A stretch of 64,000 nt of DNA, taken from Ceratorhiza oryzae-sativae (lineage: Eukaryota > Basidiomycota > Agaricomycetes > Cantharellales > Ceratobasidiaceae). Positions within the stretch are counted from its first letter, which is position 1. Every line of letters begins with the position of its first letter. The position numbers and the translations under genes are program-made. The notes below the pieces were generated by a model. It saw only the letters and a list, made by a program, of their open reading frames with translations, did not search any database and was not told the DNA's origin. Positions 23,881-36,458 of this stretch are shown one piece after another. The stretch covers positions 62,001-126,000 of the forward strand of contig JARWMV010000233.1 of NCBI GenBank assembly GCA_030998015.1, given 5' to 3'.

Positions 23881-26800
23881 TCTTCATTTGCTGCTCTTGG
23901 ATGACATTAGCAGTGCCAGAACCCAGACAATCAACTTGAGAATGAATGGGATGAGTACAAAGGTGAGCAACTTTCTAGTGCCAGTCAGGGCAATTGTGAG
24001 TGTATCCTTTGCAGCAAGCAGGTCCATTGCCATATCCAACCACCATTCCCTTGGTAAACATCCCATACATTCTTTGCGTTCTTCTTCTGTATGTATGCAC
24101 ATGAAATCAAGGTTGAGGTGTTCTGAAGGAGGCAAGGGCAGCAAGGGTGGTGAACCCAGATCAACAGCCAATGTACAAGCAAATATATTGAATCTACATG
24201 ATAAATATTGACACTATAAAATAAGGTGAAGAGTTCTGGACTCAATACAGTGAGATAAAAAGGAGAATGCTGGCCACAGAAGTCAAGTCTGCCATGGTGC
24301 TTGATGTTTGATGGATTGGAAATTAGGCTTCCCCTGGTGAAGTTGTACTCTTGCACATTGCATTTACTGACAACAAAACTCATCAATTTTCACTGCAAAA
24401 AAGAGCACAAACTGCAATCTCAATACAGACAACTTCTACTACTTGGACAAATCACAAAACCCACCCCCATGGCACTGTTGCCTGCACAAAGCTGAACCCC
24501 CCCCTAGTACACCAATATGCACCAAGCCTTCCAGGAAGACAATAGTGGTAAGGGTCTGACCCACAGGCTTGGTTCCAGGCAACTTACCAGCACCATAACA
24601 CTGATAAGGCTCATAAGATGGATCTGTTATTACAGGTCTCCCACAATGTAACCCCTTGAATGGTATTCTGCCATCCTTGTTGTCAACTGAGGTAACAATT
24701 CCTGTATTGATAAGGCCAGCCTAGCTGAGTTTCCACATTAGGTCTTTCCAGACCTTTCATCCTTTCTGTGCAGATCAACTGGTGCAAACACTGGGGTGAG
24801 TCCCTGATCAGTGGACTCAGTTGTGGCAGATTGCTGTGCTCAGGGGGATTGTCCCAGTGGTTACTGATATAGATCCACTCTCTTGGTTCTTCTGTTCCAT
24901 TCTGATCACTTTTGTCTTTTTATGTATATGACATGACTTATATATGTTTGCTCAGCTTGATTCCCACATTGTACTGAGATACTTATTCTTATTCAACATG
25001 CTCTGTGTATCATGAATTACTGTACAACTCCTAGGGAGACATTTGAGCAATCATGTTGATTTCATTGATGACCTGCAACACCCCCTTCCAAACCTTGCTC
25101 TTCAGCCAATTCTTGTTGATTTCTGATCAATTTCTCCATTTCTTGCCCAATTTTTGCAATAATTTGGCATCTTCCCAAGCCAACACTGCACCAGGAAAGT
25201 AGCCTTGAAGGATGTTGAGTTTATACAAGAATGCACTATATTCAGCCTTTTTTCATGTTTGAGTTAGTGTAATATAATATTCTACCAGACCTCTTACCTT
25301 GGTCTTTGGAATTGTTTTGGCACAATGAAATCCCCTAAGTCAACCACAGCCTTGGAGGTTACAGGACCATTCTCTGTCAAAAATCCCAGTTGAGAAATTG
25401 GCAACAGTGTTTGATAGAATAATGAACAGATTTCTGCACTCTGAAAGGCAGCATATCACAGTGAGTAAGACTAGTAAACAGATTAGGGGTGTGTAGACTT
25501 ACTATTGACACCTCAATGTTAATGTTCAAGCTGGTGTGAGACACTTCATCAGCTGTGTCCTCAGCTGTGTTATGAGACTTGGCAGCTAGTGCTGCAACTG
25601 CAACCAGGTCAGCATCTTTGAGAATCAGCAAGTTGTTGTCATCAGCTTCATCAGCCAGTATCAGACCCCAGCTGGATACCTCACTCTGAGCAGAGGAGTG
25701 TATTGTGGAGACCATTGTCTTCATTGAGACTGAACCATTTGATTTCTATGGAAAGAGTAAGTAAGACAGTAAAATCATACTGTAGAATGACTGCCCACAA
25801 AGTAGATGATGGGGGGCTATCCAGCCTTACTTGCATGACTTGCTCAGCTGGATGAATGTCAGCTCAAACCCAGATATCTTTAGTGTTGGAAGTCTTGACA
25901 GCCAACATGCATGATTGAAACTCAAATTTTAAGATTATAACCTTGATATTTTGGGGGTGGACACTTACAGTTTAATAAGCAGCAATCCAGGCCTGGCTTG
26001 AGGATTGGCCAGATGTTTGTTGTCATGAGCTGATCATGGATTGGCTGAACATCACAATTAAACTGGTGCTTGTTGACCTGAATAAGGTTGAGTATGTCTT
26101 GACCCATTTGCAAATATGTAGGTGTAGATGTTTTACACCAATAGCAATATTCAAGTCTGCTCAGTATATCAGGATAGGATTGCATTGACAGTGCAGTTGG
26201 ATGTTGGTTTCCACACAAGAAGAACCACTATGGTACATTCTGGGACTGTTCATGCATGAATGCCCATCTAAGATGGGAAAAAGGCAACATTTTGGCTATC
26301 CTATATGTTCATGAAGCTGGCCAATGTGTTCATAAAGATTGTGAACATGCTCAAGAGGATGGTGAACATGCATGTGAAGGTGGTGAACACATTCATTTAG
26401 ATGATGAGAACCTTCACACTCAGCATCTGATGCCAGAATTGTGGCATCACATTCTTACTTCATGGACATGGTGAATGTCTTTCAGAAGTGCCAAACATGC
26501 TCATGAAGAGTGTGGATGTGTTGACAAAGTTTGGAATTGACCTCTGGGCATGTTGTTGCCATTGTCCCCTGGGTCACAAGGATTCTCTTTGCATTCTCAG
26601 ACCACATTTATAAAGCCAGCTGCTTGCTTTCCAATGAAAAGTACTGGTTATCCTCACAACTGGAATGGTGAATTCAAGTTCACATCATTCTCCTCAGGAT
26701 ATCTTTCCCATACACAATTGTTCAGAGTGCTTCATTGGCTTTTGCACATGCTTACTTCCTTCTGGCAGGGCTCCAGCTTGTTCCATCATGCTTAGTGTGG

Positions 26801-28870
26801 CTCTTGTCATCTGCTGACAGCTTAATATCTCATAATTTCTCATGTTTCTTACTCACTGGATCTGAAGGAATGTCTGAAGGATTTTCATCCTCAGATAGAT
26901 TTACCCAATCCTTGGGCCATAGGTGTGCTAACTTTGCCTTGGCTGATTGAATAGTTGGCTTTTGCTTTTGATAAACCCTATCAACAAAGTTGTTATTCTA
27001 TTTCAAGAGCTCTCTATATCTTCATCTCAGCTTGTCAATGCTGCATCAGTTACTTTCTCCAGGTCCCTTGCAAAAACCCACAATCAACTTCATGCTTCAT
27101 CACTAGGCAGGAATGTATTGTATGCCCAACAAACAACATCTACCAACAATTATAAACTTTGATATCTACTTCAAAGTAGCTTCTTCTGGTATGGCACTGT
27201 TCAGGATAGGCAATAGATTGCTCCATATATCTGTCATAGTCCAATTAAATATCAGGTCCTCTAAGTTGTTCTTGAATACTACAAAGGGTCTGGCAGCATT
27301 TCCCACAGGAGTGCTGGGTGGGAGACACTCTGCCACATCATGAATGTCACAACCTGACACATATACACCAACTGTATAATATTTTCCAGATTTCTTTTTT
27401 GTTGACAACATTGTCAAACATACTCTCCTTTTATGGGACAACTGTATATATCACATGACTAATGGAATGTTCCAGATTGCTGACCAAGATGTATTTCAAC
27501 TATGATTTGAAATTCTGCATCCCTGTGGCAGCTTCCTTCTATCACCTAGCAACATGACTCATAGTATAGTCATGTTTGTTTTGATGTGGCTTGAAGGATG
27601 TATATATGCAGGGTCAAGTTCAACAAGGTCTCCTCATGAACTTGACCTCCTTGCTGCATGGGAGGTTGTTGTTGTTGCATTACTACCTCTGGTCATCATC
27701 AACATTATGGTTGAGACCCTTTGGGCTCTGCCTTCCTCTCTTGACTTGTCACTGTGACAATGAATATATTGGAGTTGCACTGCAAAGTCAAGGGGTGATG
27801 GCTCATTCAGCTGTTGCCAGATATCTAAACAGGTGCAAATAAGTTGATCTATCAACAATGTATGATCAGATCATTGACCCAGGCAAAATGTCTCCTTGTG
27901 AGCTGTATGAGGTGACTCAGCAGCCTGATTGCAAGTTGGGAGCACAGATTCAATATTTGGCAATCTTTCTACCCTGAAAGGAGAGAGAGTGATCTTCATT
28001 GGAGACACAATGTTGGGTAGAGTCCCTTCCAAGTAGAATGTCATAGGCTTAATATTGACCACTTGAATTGTTACTGGGTGTTGAGCCAACCTGCTTCTGT
28101 TCTGTGTTACTGTCCAGTTCTGATGATACAGGCTGTGAGTCCAAGTGCATCTGTGCCATATCATTGACCAGCCTTTTGGGCCTTGTATCCCAATGTCTGC
28201 CAACTGGCTGTCTTGCGCATGTGCCCTGGTGGTTTGCTGGAGTTAGTCACTGTACTGAATTTGTGCTGGTCTCCAGAAATCTGGGAGGATAGAGGGATTA
28301 CAAGAATGGTATGCTATCCTTGGCTGCCTCAATTTGGCCACCTGACAACAGGATTTTACTATACTGTTATTAACCAAAATAGAGAAACATATTGTAAATA
28401 GCCAAACCTGAACTGAAACCTTTGGCTAAGATTTGGATTGATTGAAATGATGTTTTGCAGGAACTGATACAACTTTATTGCTTCTCCATTGTTCATTAGT
28501 GTGGCACTGCCGTGTGGCACATCAGATTGCCAGCACAAATCTTTGATGAATGACAAATATTGGGATATTCTCTGCCAAGGTATGCTCTTGATCTCAGCAC
28601 CTTGAAGCCCTGGGGAGGATGAGAGTTATGCAAATGGAAGCTGGGACAATCACATATTCTAGAAGGCCAACATGACATTCTTGTTTAACTGCTTCAGGTT
28701 GGCTGCCTATAGCTCCAGATCTGCAGGAGGCATTTTGGCATTCTTAGATGATTCCAATCTAGATCAACACTTGGAATGACTTTCACAGTGCCAAGCTTTA
28801 GATCTAATCTGATGTAATTTCATTCAGTGTTTAGATAATCAGGAGTGTCTTTCTAGACCGTTGGAACCAG
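23881..28870 (-). pseudogene. Decayed minus-strand exons of one or more unidentified genes
   Basis: A series of minus-strand open segments separated by intron-sized gaps has protein-like composition: 28560-28390, 28203-27871, 27441-27166, 26218-25922 and 25724-25500 (ending at a good GTAAGT donor). Further shorter pieces lie down to 23884. The 25.7-kb segment is Ala/Asp-rich. The 28.5-kb segment holds a tryptophan-rich helical stretch, LCWQSDVPHGSATLM. I recognise no domain. Stops and frame changes are frequent and CpG is nearly absent, so the region is long inactivated. The same strand continues at 29.26-30.2 kb beyond a solo LTR, which suggests a single large gene split by that insertion. 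Confidence 0.35.
26310..26402 (+). repeat. Short tandem repeat, 21-bp unit
   Basis: About four diverged copies of a 21-base unit beginning GTGAACATGC give, in one frame, a seven-residue pattern (EHAQEDG, EHACEGG, EHIHLDD). It is too short and isolated to assign a role. Confidence 0.55.
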
Positions 28871-28875
28871 CCCAC

Positions 28876-29257
28876 TGTCATGAGCCTTGCTCCTGACATA
28901 TTCATTAATTTAATTTGCAATATCTCTCTCTCATATCCTTGGTTTTGCCTGCTCATGGGAACATGTACTTGTGCATGTACTTCCATCTTCACCTGTTCTC
29001 ACTTGTCTCACTTGTTCTCACTTGTTCTTGCTTAAATTTGCTTATGTTCACTTCCTGTCTCTTGTACTGCGCTAGCCCTCACTTGCACTTATACGTCGCT
29101 CATCATATTGGCCCCAAATAGTATTTAAGCCAGTCTGTGAATTATCTCTGGCCTCCAGAGCACTTGACCTCATCAATTCACATGTTCCACCACTCTGAGA
29201 GCTACTTCTCCTCTTTCAGGGATTCTCTCAGCCATCTCCAAATCATCAGTTATGACA
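28876..29257 (+). mobile_element. Ty3/gypsy solo LTR family 2, copy B, with target duplication
   Basis: This 382-bp LTR runs from TGTCATGAGCC to TTATGACA. The five bases before it (CCCAC, 28871-28875) are repeated exactly after it (29258-29262), the mark of retroviral-type integration. No internal region remains, so two LTRs recombined to leave a solo copy. It interrupts minus-strand coding-like sequence on both sides. The TATA-like AGTATTTAAGC lies near 29118. Confidence 0.9.
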
Positions 29258-30205
29258 CCCACCGATTTGCAAAGCCATTGCAAGACACAACATATGCCTC
29301 AGTAGAAATGTAGGCAGCTGTTGACTTTGATACCATACTACAGGTTTTACAGACTGTGGTTTGAATTCTGCCGATAGAGGGATTGTGAATCATACCATAG
29401 AATAGAATGCATTGCCTTCAGTGTAGGCAATGTTCACATGATGGCCTCACCAGTGTGTCCAGCCCAATATTCCATTGACATTTGAGGATAGTTGAGCATT
29501 TCATGCCCAGCTCTGATATCACGCAATGGATTTATGGAAAAACAATAGAACAGATTAACATACTCTTTGACCTGCTCCCCTGTGAGTGCATGATGTGTCT
29601 TGTGTACATCTAGATTGCTGCAATCAGATTTAGTTTGCCCTGGATGCTTCTTAGCCTTTGTACAGGTGCCCCACTGAGATGAAACTTATTGTTGGAGTGG
29701 TGGTGTACCAGCTTGGCCAAAGTCTTCAAGCATGGAAAGGAGCTGGGGCTTGTGTTCTAGGATGTAAATGTCATTTGCACGCTTCTTCTTAGTTGTAACC
29801 CAATGAGGGAGACTCAATCAACCATCTGTTGAACCCTGGTGTCACTGGCTGCCTTGGTTCTGTTTGATTTCAGAAGAATTAAGAGATTTTGTTGAACAGC
29901 ATGTTGTACATGACAATTGCTCTCAGATTCAGCACTCTACTTGTGAGAGATTGTCAGATATATGGTTTCCTGGCTGATTTAGCATTGGTTCATCAGCACA
30001 GTCAACTAGTAAATCAGGGAAGACTTTATCCTTGATGAGTTGTAATGTATTAGAGCTATGCTGCTGAATGAGCTGCTGATGACACTCAGTAAGCCATTGA
30101 TAAGTCTCTGGATAACATTAAGGGGGACTCATGGGAATGAGCATATCAGTGAAGCAGGTTAGGTGTGAGCGAAGAAAATGCTGGTGGTAGGAAAGCTCAA
30201 GTACC
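29258..30205 (-). pseudogene. Minus-strand coding relic upstream of the solo LTR, unidentified
   Basis: Open minus-strand stretches without ATG starts carry protein-like sequence: about 30110-29940 (for example YPETYQWLTECHQQ), 29810-29690 and 29640-29450 (for example THHALTGEQVKEYVNLFYC). Several stops interrupt them. No family is recognised. Strand, spacing and composition match the decayed exons at 23.9-28.9 kb, so they are probably the 5' exons of the same gene. Confidence 0.35.
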
Positions 30206-30209
30206 AATT

Positions 30210-30632
30210 TGTCACAACTGGCAACTAGTAGACAGTTGGGGGAGATCCCGGGAGTAAAAGGAAGTGCAAGTGGTCCCCTGGGATGGGGAGAAGATGGAGC
30301 AGAACACTGGAGTGGGTGAATTAACAAGGTGAAGCATGCTGGAGACATGAAACGTTGCACAGACTGGCTTAATTACTATTTACAGACAATATGACAAGCG
30401 AGGCATAGTTACAAGAGAGTGCTAGCCTACTACTAGCAAAATAAACCATGGCTAGTGCAGCAGACGCTACAGGAAGTGAAGATGAGCAAGAATAAGCAAG
30501 AACAATCAAGACCAGCAAGGATAGAAGCACAAGCACAAGCACCTGTTTGCAGAGAGCAGCCAAAATCAAGGAAATGAGGGAACAGTATCAGAAATGAAAT
30601 CAATGATCACCTTGGGAGCAAGGCTTATGACA
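30210..30632 (-). mobile_element. Ty3/gypsy LTR family 2, copy C (reverse)
   Basis: This is the reverse-orientation LTR, from TGTCACAACTGGC at 30210 to GGCTTATGACA at 30632. It directly abuts a plus-strand integrase remnant that starts within the zinc-binding region, so it either inserted into that element or marks a rearranged junction. The flanking pentamers do not match. Confidence 0.75.
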
Positions 30633-30639
30633 CGTTGTC

Positions 30640-31375
30640 TAGACAAGACTACTGGCTGCTATGACGTTCCAGGTCAATCGCTATGTAAACTCCTATGAAA
30701 TCTGCAAAAGGAGCAAGGGACACAAAAAAGACTTTGCTCTTCAGCCTCCTCCTGTTCCTGCCAGCCCCTGGGAGGATATTTCATACAATTGTATCATAAA
30801 GCTGCCTAAATGAAGAGTTTTCGACAGCATTTTGACTGTCATAGATTGCTTATCCAAGATAATCCATCTGATTCCTTGCAGGGAGGTGCTGTCAGAAGAA
30901 GACATTAGAAAAATGTTCCTGCATCATGTGTGGAAGCTGCAAGGAACTCCAAGATCCACTGTGTCAGACAGGAGGCCCTCATACAATTTGAGATTCCTGA
31001 AGGCAATCTAAAAATCACTGCAAATTGGCCACAAGTTCTCAACAGCCTACCATCCACAGACTGACAGATAAACTGAAATCAAAAATTATTGGGTAAAGGC
31101 TCATTGCACACTTTTTGTCAACCAGAAGCAGACAGATTGGGCAGATTGGCTTCCCTTGGCTGAATTTGCTCATAACAACACTAGAAGTGAGAGAACAGGT
31201 AAATCATCATTTGAGATTGTTTATGGCCACTTTCCTATATTTGTGCCCTCTCTGGAGTGCCAGGAGTTATTGTGGCAGACAATACGGCCAGGGAGCTTCA
31301 CCACACCATCCAGGAAGTGACTGCTGCTCTGAAGTGGACGCAGGAACGCTACAAACAAGCAGACAAAGGCAATTC
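30640..31375 (+). pseudogene. Ty3/gypsy integrase relic
   Basis: The frame-broken but clear C-terminal half of a gypsy Pol. It begins in the zinc-finger/linker region, which aligns by eye with 34.14-34.25 kb. The catalytic-core segment near 30955 is SDRRPSYN, where the active Asp and the following motif survive. Then come FSTAYHPQTDR near 31040, which includes the region of the catalytic Glu, and WLPLAEFAHNN near 31145. The LTR at 31376 cuts it off within a segment like WTQERYKQADKG. Several TAA/TGA stops are present and it is non-functional. Confidence 0.75.
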
Positions 31376-31769
31376 TGACATAAGCCTTGCTCCTTACATG
31401 CTCATTGACGTTATTTGTGATATTTCGCTCTCATTTACATGATTTTGCCCACTCCTTGCAATGTATGCTTGTTATTGTGCATCCATTCTTGCATGTTCTG
31501 GCTTGTCTTGCTTGTGCTCATGTATCTTCACTTCCCGTCATGTATACTGCAATGGCTGTCGCTCATTTCACTTGTGGTAAGCTAGCCCTTGCTTTTAGCT
31601 ACGTGTCACTTGCTACATCTGCTCCAAATAGTATTCAAGCAAAGCTGTGAAGCGTCTCTGGCCTCCAGAACACCTCACCTTTTAATTTTACCCACTCCAG
31701 CGTTCTGTGACACCTCCTTTTACTCCCAGGACCTCCCCCAGCTGTCTATGCGTCGTCGGTTGTAACGTT
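31376..31769 (+). mobile_element. Ty3/gypsy LTR family 2, copy D
   Basis: It starts TGACATAAGCCTTGCTCC directly after the integrase fragment and ends near TCGGTTGTAACG. The family's AATAGTATTCAAGC block lies near 31627. It has more CpG than the other copies (CGTCGTCGG near 31752), so it may be younger or from a less mutated source. No target duplication is seen. Confidence 0.7.
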
Positions 31770-32144
31770 GTGAAGTTTTCGTTTCAGGCTATCGCTTCAC
31801 ATCACTCTGAACTTCATGTCCTGCTGTCCATTCCAACGTCATTTTATGCAAGCATATCAGCAACTTGCATCTCAAATTTTGCAGATATTGGCACAGCACT
31901 ATCACATACATCCACAACTCGAGGCATTAATTTTGCATCTGCAGCGCTATGTTCAAATAATGCTCTGCATTGGCCACTTCATTGGCCAGGAACTCCCTAC
32001 TCCCTGCTGCATCTCTGGTACCAGTGGGAGCGCACCAGGCACTAGTTTACAGTGCACAAGCCTATCGGTATCATCCAGAAGAATGTCAAAAACTGGGTTA
32101 TCTCTGCAACCATCTCATTGCCTCGCCCATGATGTTGGCACTGA
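31770..32144 (+). other. Segment between two LTR pieces, possible leader/gag debris
   Basis: An open plus-strand stretch (31816-32148) has helical, Gln/Leu-rich composition (for example YQQLASQILQILAQHY). It could be debris of a retroelement leader or gag. I cannot match it to the gag seen at 36.5-37.6 kb. Confidence 0.3.
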
Positions 32145-32315
32145 ATAGTATTTAAGCAAGTCTGTGAAGCGTCTTTGATCTCCAGAGTACTTCACCATGT
32201 CATTCCACACCTCTTACTGCTCTCAGACCACCTGTCTTTGCCTAAGAGCGCTTTCGCAGTACTTTCAAAAGCTCAGGTCTCATCCCAACCGTCTACGAGT
32301 TGTCGCTTGTGAGAG
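32145..32315 (+). mobile_element. Ty3/gypsy LTR family 2, copy E (3' part only)
   Basis: Begins at the AATAGTATTTAAGCAAGTC block and runs to GAGTTGTCGCTTGTGA, matching the last ~170 bases of the other copies. It is followed without gag by protease/RT sequence, so a deletion removed the 5' half of the LTR and the gag region. Confidence 0.7.
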
Positions 32316-34601
32316 GGACATCATTCTGGGACTTCCCTGGTTATGGCAGGCCAACCCACATGAAGACTGGACAAGCATTCCCATCAAGATACCTAATACG
32401 CTCTCAGGGCAGAGTGCAGCTATTACAAACACTCTGAAGATCCCTCTTGAGTTCCAAGAGTTCCAGAAAATGTTTAGGGAAGAGGTCGGCACTTCCTCAC
32501 CCCCTGACAGGCCATATGGTTGTGCATTTCCCCTGGAAGACAGCAATGATGTGCCTTGGAGCCCCATCTAACCAATGACTCCAGCTGAAACAGCAGCACT
32601 AAGGGATCTGATCACCTGGATACAGAGCTCACAAGTAGCAGGATCAATCCCAGTACCTGCCCTTTGGGCGCTGCATTCATGTTTGTCAAGAGGGCTGATG
32701 GCCTCCTGCGCCTGGCAGTTAATTATCGGCACCTGAATAATATCACCATCAAGGGCTGCTATGCCCTGCCACATCATGATAAGCTCATTGAGGGGCTCCA
32801 ATGCGCAAAGATCTTCTTCAAGTTGAGTTTCCGCTCAGGATATAATAACAATGTGCGCATTGAGGAAGTGGACAAATGGAAAACGGCATTCTGCCTCAAA
32901 TATGGGCTGTTGAAATATCTGGTCATGCCGTTTAGCCTCACGAATGCACCTGCAGTTTTCAAGCACTTCATTAATGACGTCTTCAGGGACATCTTGAACA
33001 TCTTTGTCACTACCTACATTCTGATCATCTCCAACACCGGGGAGGAGAATTGTGGACATGTTAGGAGGTTCTCACGCGTTTGCGGAAGCATTACCTGTTC
33101 TGCAACCCTGAGAAATACCATTTTCCAGTAACATCAGTGGCCCACATTGGCTTGGTGATTGCTCCTCACGGAATCTCAATGGAGAAGGAGAATGACTTGG
33201 CATTCATAGAATTGCCAGCTCCTCTCACACTGAAATGAGTGCAGAGGTTCCTGGGTTGTGCAAACTTCTACTCCCGCTTCATTGTTGATTTTGGCCAGTG
33301 GGCAGACCATCCCTGCTCTGACACACCTGGACCCCCCATAGCACCAAGGAGAGGAGCAGCAAGCAGCATTTGATGGCACCAAACAGGCAAATTCATCGGA
33401 ACCTGTGCTTGCTCACCCAGTTGAGGATGAACCATATGGTCTGGAAACTGATGCTTCTGGCATTGCAATGGGTGCTGTCCTTTCACAGTGACAAGAAGAC
33501 ATACCCATGCACCCTGTGACCTTCATGTCTGCCAGCGTCTCCCCTGCTGAGCTAAATTATGACACTCATTACAAGGCACTTCTGGCTATCATTTGTTCAT
33601 TTGAACACTGGTGCATTTTTCCTAGAGGAAACAAAGCAGCCAGACACCATCTTGACAGATTACAAGAATCTGGAGAACTGGAAGATTTCCAGGAACCTCA
33701 ACAAATGGCATGCGCCCTGGCACCTCATTATTGTATCCTATAACTTTGTCAATGCACACAGGCTAATTAAACAGTCAGAGAAACCAGATGTGCTCTCACA
33801 GTAGCCGGATCACATCCCTTCAGAGTCTGAGCCTCAGATAATGCTCACAGAACCCTTGTGTGTTGGCAGAGCAGCTGATATGTCATCCCCACTTATCTCC
33901 CTAATCAAAGATGGATTGTCAGAGGATCCTAGCCTGGAAGTCATTATTATGTCCACTGTCGCCAGTGCAGAGAATATGCCCCAATCTGTTGCAGCAAAGT
34001 TCAAAGACTTTTCTAAGCAGGATGGAGCTTTGTGGCATCAAGGCAGAGTTTTTATCCCTGATGAGCCGGATGTCAAATAGAGCTTGCTGTCTCATTTCCA
34101 TGTTTCTCCAGTTGCAGGGCATCAAGGACACATGTGTGCTGGAACTGTTGTCAAAAGACTGCTACTCGCCAGACATGCAGCTCCAGGGCAATCGCTACAC
34201 AGACTCCTGTGAAATTGGCCACAGAAGCAAGGGACACCCAAAACACATTGCTCTGCAACCTCCCCCTGTTGCTGCTGGACCCTAGGGGGACCGTTCAGAT
34301 GGTTTCATTGTCCAGCTGCCCTAATCCAACGGTTTTGACCATTATGGATCCCTCTTCCAAGATGATCAATCTGATTCCTTGCAGGGAGGTATCAGCGGCA
34401 AAAGATATTGCAGAAATGTTCCTGCATCATGTGTGGAAGCTACATGGAACTACCAGAATGACTTTGACAGACAGAGGACCCTCATTCAATGCAAGACTCC
34501 TGAAGGCAATCTACAAGTTGCAGCAGAGTGACCCCAAGTTCTCAACAGCCCAGCATCCACAGAATGACAGAAAACCTGAAATCAAGAATCAGTGGGTACA
34601 G
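32316..34601 (+). pseudogene. Ty3/gypsy pol relic: protease end, RT, RNase H, integrase
   Basis: The order on the plus strand is as follows. The end of the protease domain (RDIILGLPWL) is near 32318. The RT entry segment is near 32560 and the RT core is open over 32664-33131 (FVKRADGLLRLAVNYR, KTAFCLKYGL, MPFSLTNAPAVFKHF). RNase H is near 33430-33740 (LETDASGIAMGAVLSQ). An integrase piece lies at 34140-34600 (DRGPSFNARLLKAIYK). The RT catalytic YxDD box is destroyed: the residues after FVTTY read ILIIS. Frame changes and stops are common. The piece ends abruptly at the reverse LTR at 34602. Confidence 0.85.
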
Positions 34602-34983
34602 GTGTCACAACTGACAACTTGTAGATGGCTGGGAGAATCTCTGGAGGGGAATATTGGCTCCCATAGTAGTGGTTTGAGTGAACAGACGAGGTAAAGCGCT
34701 CTGGAGACCAGAGGCGCTTTACAGACTTGCTTAAACACTGTTTGGGGCTAGTATGACAAGCGAGGCGTAAGTATAAGTGGTGGCTAGTGCAGTACAAGAG
34801 ACAGGAAGCAAATATAAGCGAGTGCAAGCAAGGATGGGCGATAATCAGCAAGATGAGCAAGAACAGTTGAAAATGGAAGCACATGCACAGGTACACAGTG
34901 TGGGGAGCAGGCAAATCGAGGAAACTAAATAGAGGTATCACGAATCAAATCAATGATCATATCAGCAGCAAAGCTGGTGACAT
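34602..34983 (-). mobile_element. Ty3/gypsy LTR family 2, copy F (reverse; 3' LTR of minus-strand element)
   Basis: Reverse LTR from TGTCACAACTGAC at 34602 to GCTGGTGACA at 34983. It lies between the plus-strand integrase fragment and the minus-strand pol that follows, in the position of that element's 3' LTR. Confidence 0.8.
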
Positions 34984-34989
34984 TGCCCG

Positions 34990-35781
34990 CCTTTTTTGAC
35001 CACAATTGCTCCGCAATTGGGGCAGGTGTTACACAGGGACAGCATATTTTCTGCCAACCATAAATCTGCAACAATGCAGCAGTAGAAGTTTGCAAATCCC
35101 AGGAAACTCTGCACTTGTTTCACAGTCAGAGCAGCTGGCCATGCAATAATTGCCTTGACCTTCTCCTTCTCCATTTAGATTCCTCCAGGAGTAATAACCA
35201 GGCCAATGTAGGTGACAGGTGACAGCAAAATGGGACTTCTCTGGGTTGCAGAACAGGTTATGCTTCTGTCAACGCATGAGAACCTCCGTGACATGTCCGA
35301 CATGCTCCTCTCTGTTGTTGGAGAAAACTAGGACGTCATCAAGGTAGATAATTACAAAGATATCCAAGATGTCCCTGAAGATGTCATTCATGAAACGCTG
35401 GAACACAGCAGGTGCTTTTGCAAGGCCGCATGGCATGGCTAGATATTCAAACAGCCCATATTTGGTGTGGAAGGCTGTTTTCCACTTGTCCCCTTTCTTG
35501 ATGCATACATTATTGAGTGCTGAACGCATATTCAGCTCGGTTAAGATTTTTGCATGCCAGAGCTTCCCAATCAGCTCATCCTGACACAGCACTTCGTAGC
35601 TCTCCTTGATGGTATAATTGTTCAGGGACCTGCAGCTTTCAACCTTCTTGACAAACACTACTGGAGCATCAGCAGGGGAAGTGCTGGCATGGATCTTGCC
35701 ACTTGCAAGCTCTATATCAAGGTACTCCCTGAGCGCAGCTGTCTCAGCTGGTGTCATTGGGTAGACAGGACCCCAAGGCAC
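34990..35781 (-). pseudogene. Reverse transcriptase domain of the minus-strand gypsy element
   Basis: The frame 35781-35269 is unbroken for 170 residues and includes the RT blocks PAETAALREYL, KTAFHTKYGL, MPCGLAKAPAVFQ and the active-site box YLDDVLVF (near 35340), so this copy, unlike the plus-strand one, retains the catalytic aspartates. A second frame, 35174-34962, carries the connection segment VKQVQSFLGFANFY before the deletion junction. A stretch of residues around VFVKKVES has lost part of the usual RT block A region. Confidence 0.85.
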
Positions 35782-35934
35782 ATCCTTGCCATCTTCCAGA
35801 TGAATTGTGCAATCATAGCGCCAGTGAGGTGGTAGAGAAGGTAAAAATCCTGTTCCAAACGTTTTCTTGAACTCATGGAACTCAGAAGGGATCTCCAGAG
35901 TGTTTGTAATATCTGTATTCTTCCCAGAGATTGT

Positions 35935-36369
35935 TTAAGGAAGTTTGATGATCATGTTTGTCCAGTTCAGGTCAGGGTTGGACTGCTGCAGCCAGGGAAG
36001 TCCCAGAATGATGTCCCGATCACCAAAAGGGAGACAAAAGCATGTCGCAGTGAAAGAATGTGATTGGACTGTGAATTTGAGTGTGGATTTGAAGCAGACA
36101 ATGTCCCAGACTTCTTTACCATGAATCCCAACAACCTGTCCTGGGGAACTGAGTTCTGTGAGGGGAATAGATAGACAACGTGCATCTTGAGGGTCAATAA
36201 AATTTGCTGAGGATCCAGAGTCAATAAGAGGTGAATTGGAGCCTGTGGTTCCCTTAATGACCAGAGCGATTAGTAGAAATGATTTGGATTGAATTGCACA
36301 ACAGATAAGTTGTTTTGACGACATTGTGGGAGGGATTGCACCACCAGACATAGGTAAAATAGGCTTCAT
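35935..36369 (-). pseudogene. Retroviral-type aspartic protease region of the gypsy element
   Basis: One frame holds the active-site signature LIDSGSSANFID (near 36205) and ends with DRDIILGLPWLQQSNP, the segment that also begins the plus-strand relic at 32316. In intact elements this domain cuts the Gag-Pol polyprotein. The frame is open, but it is separated by frame breaks from gag and RT. Confidence 0.8.
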
Positions 36370-36458
36370 TAGGCTTTTCCTGATTCTGTTGTTTCCTCTA
36401 GATCAATCAAGCTTCCAACCTTCCCTGAGACCGGCTCAGGATGTTCTTCAGCTTTAAG

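Noticed and set aside
28876..28898. Inverted pair TGTCA/TGACA at the start of family-2 LTRs as a DNA transposon end
   Set aside because: The copies carry a 5-bp duplication, flank gag/pol sequences and have LTR-type TG..CA ends.
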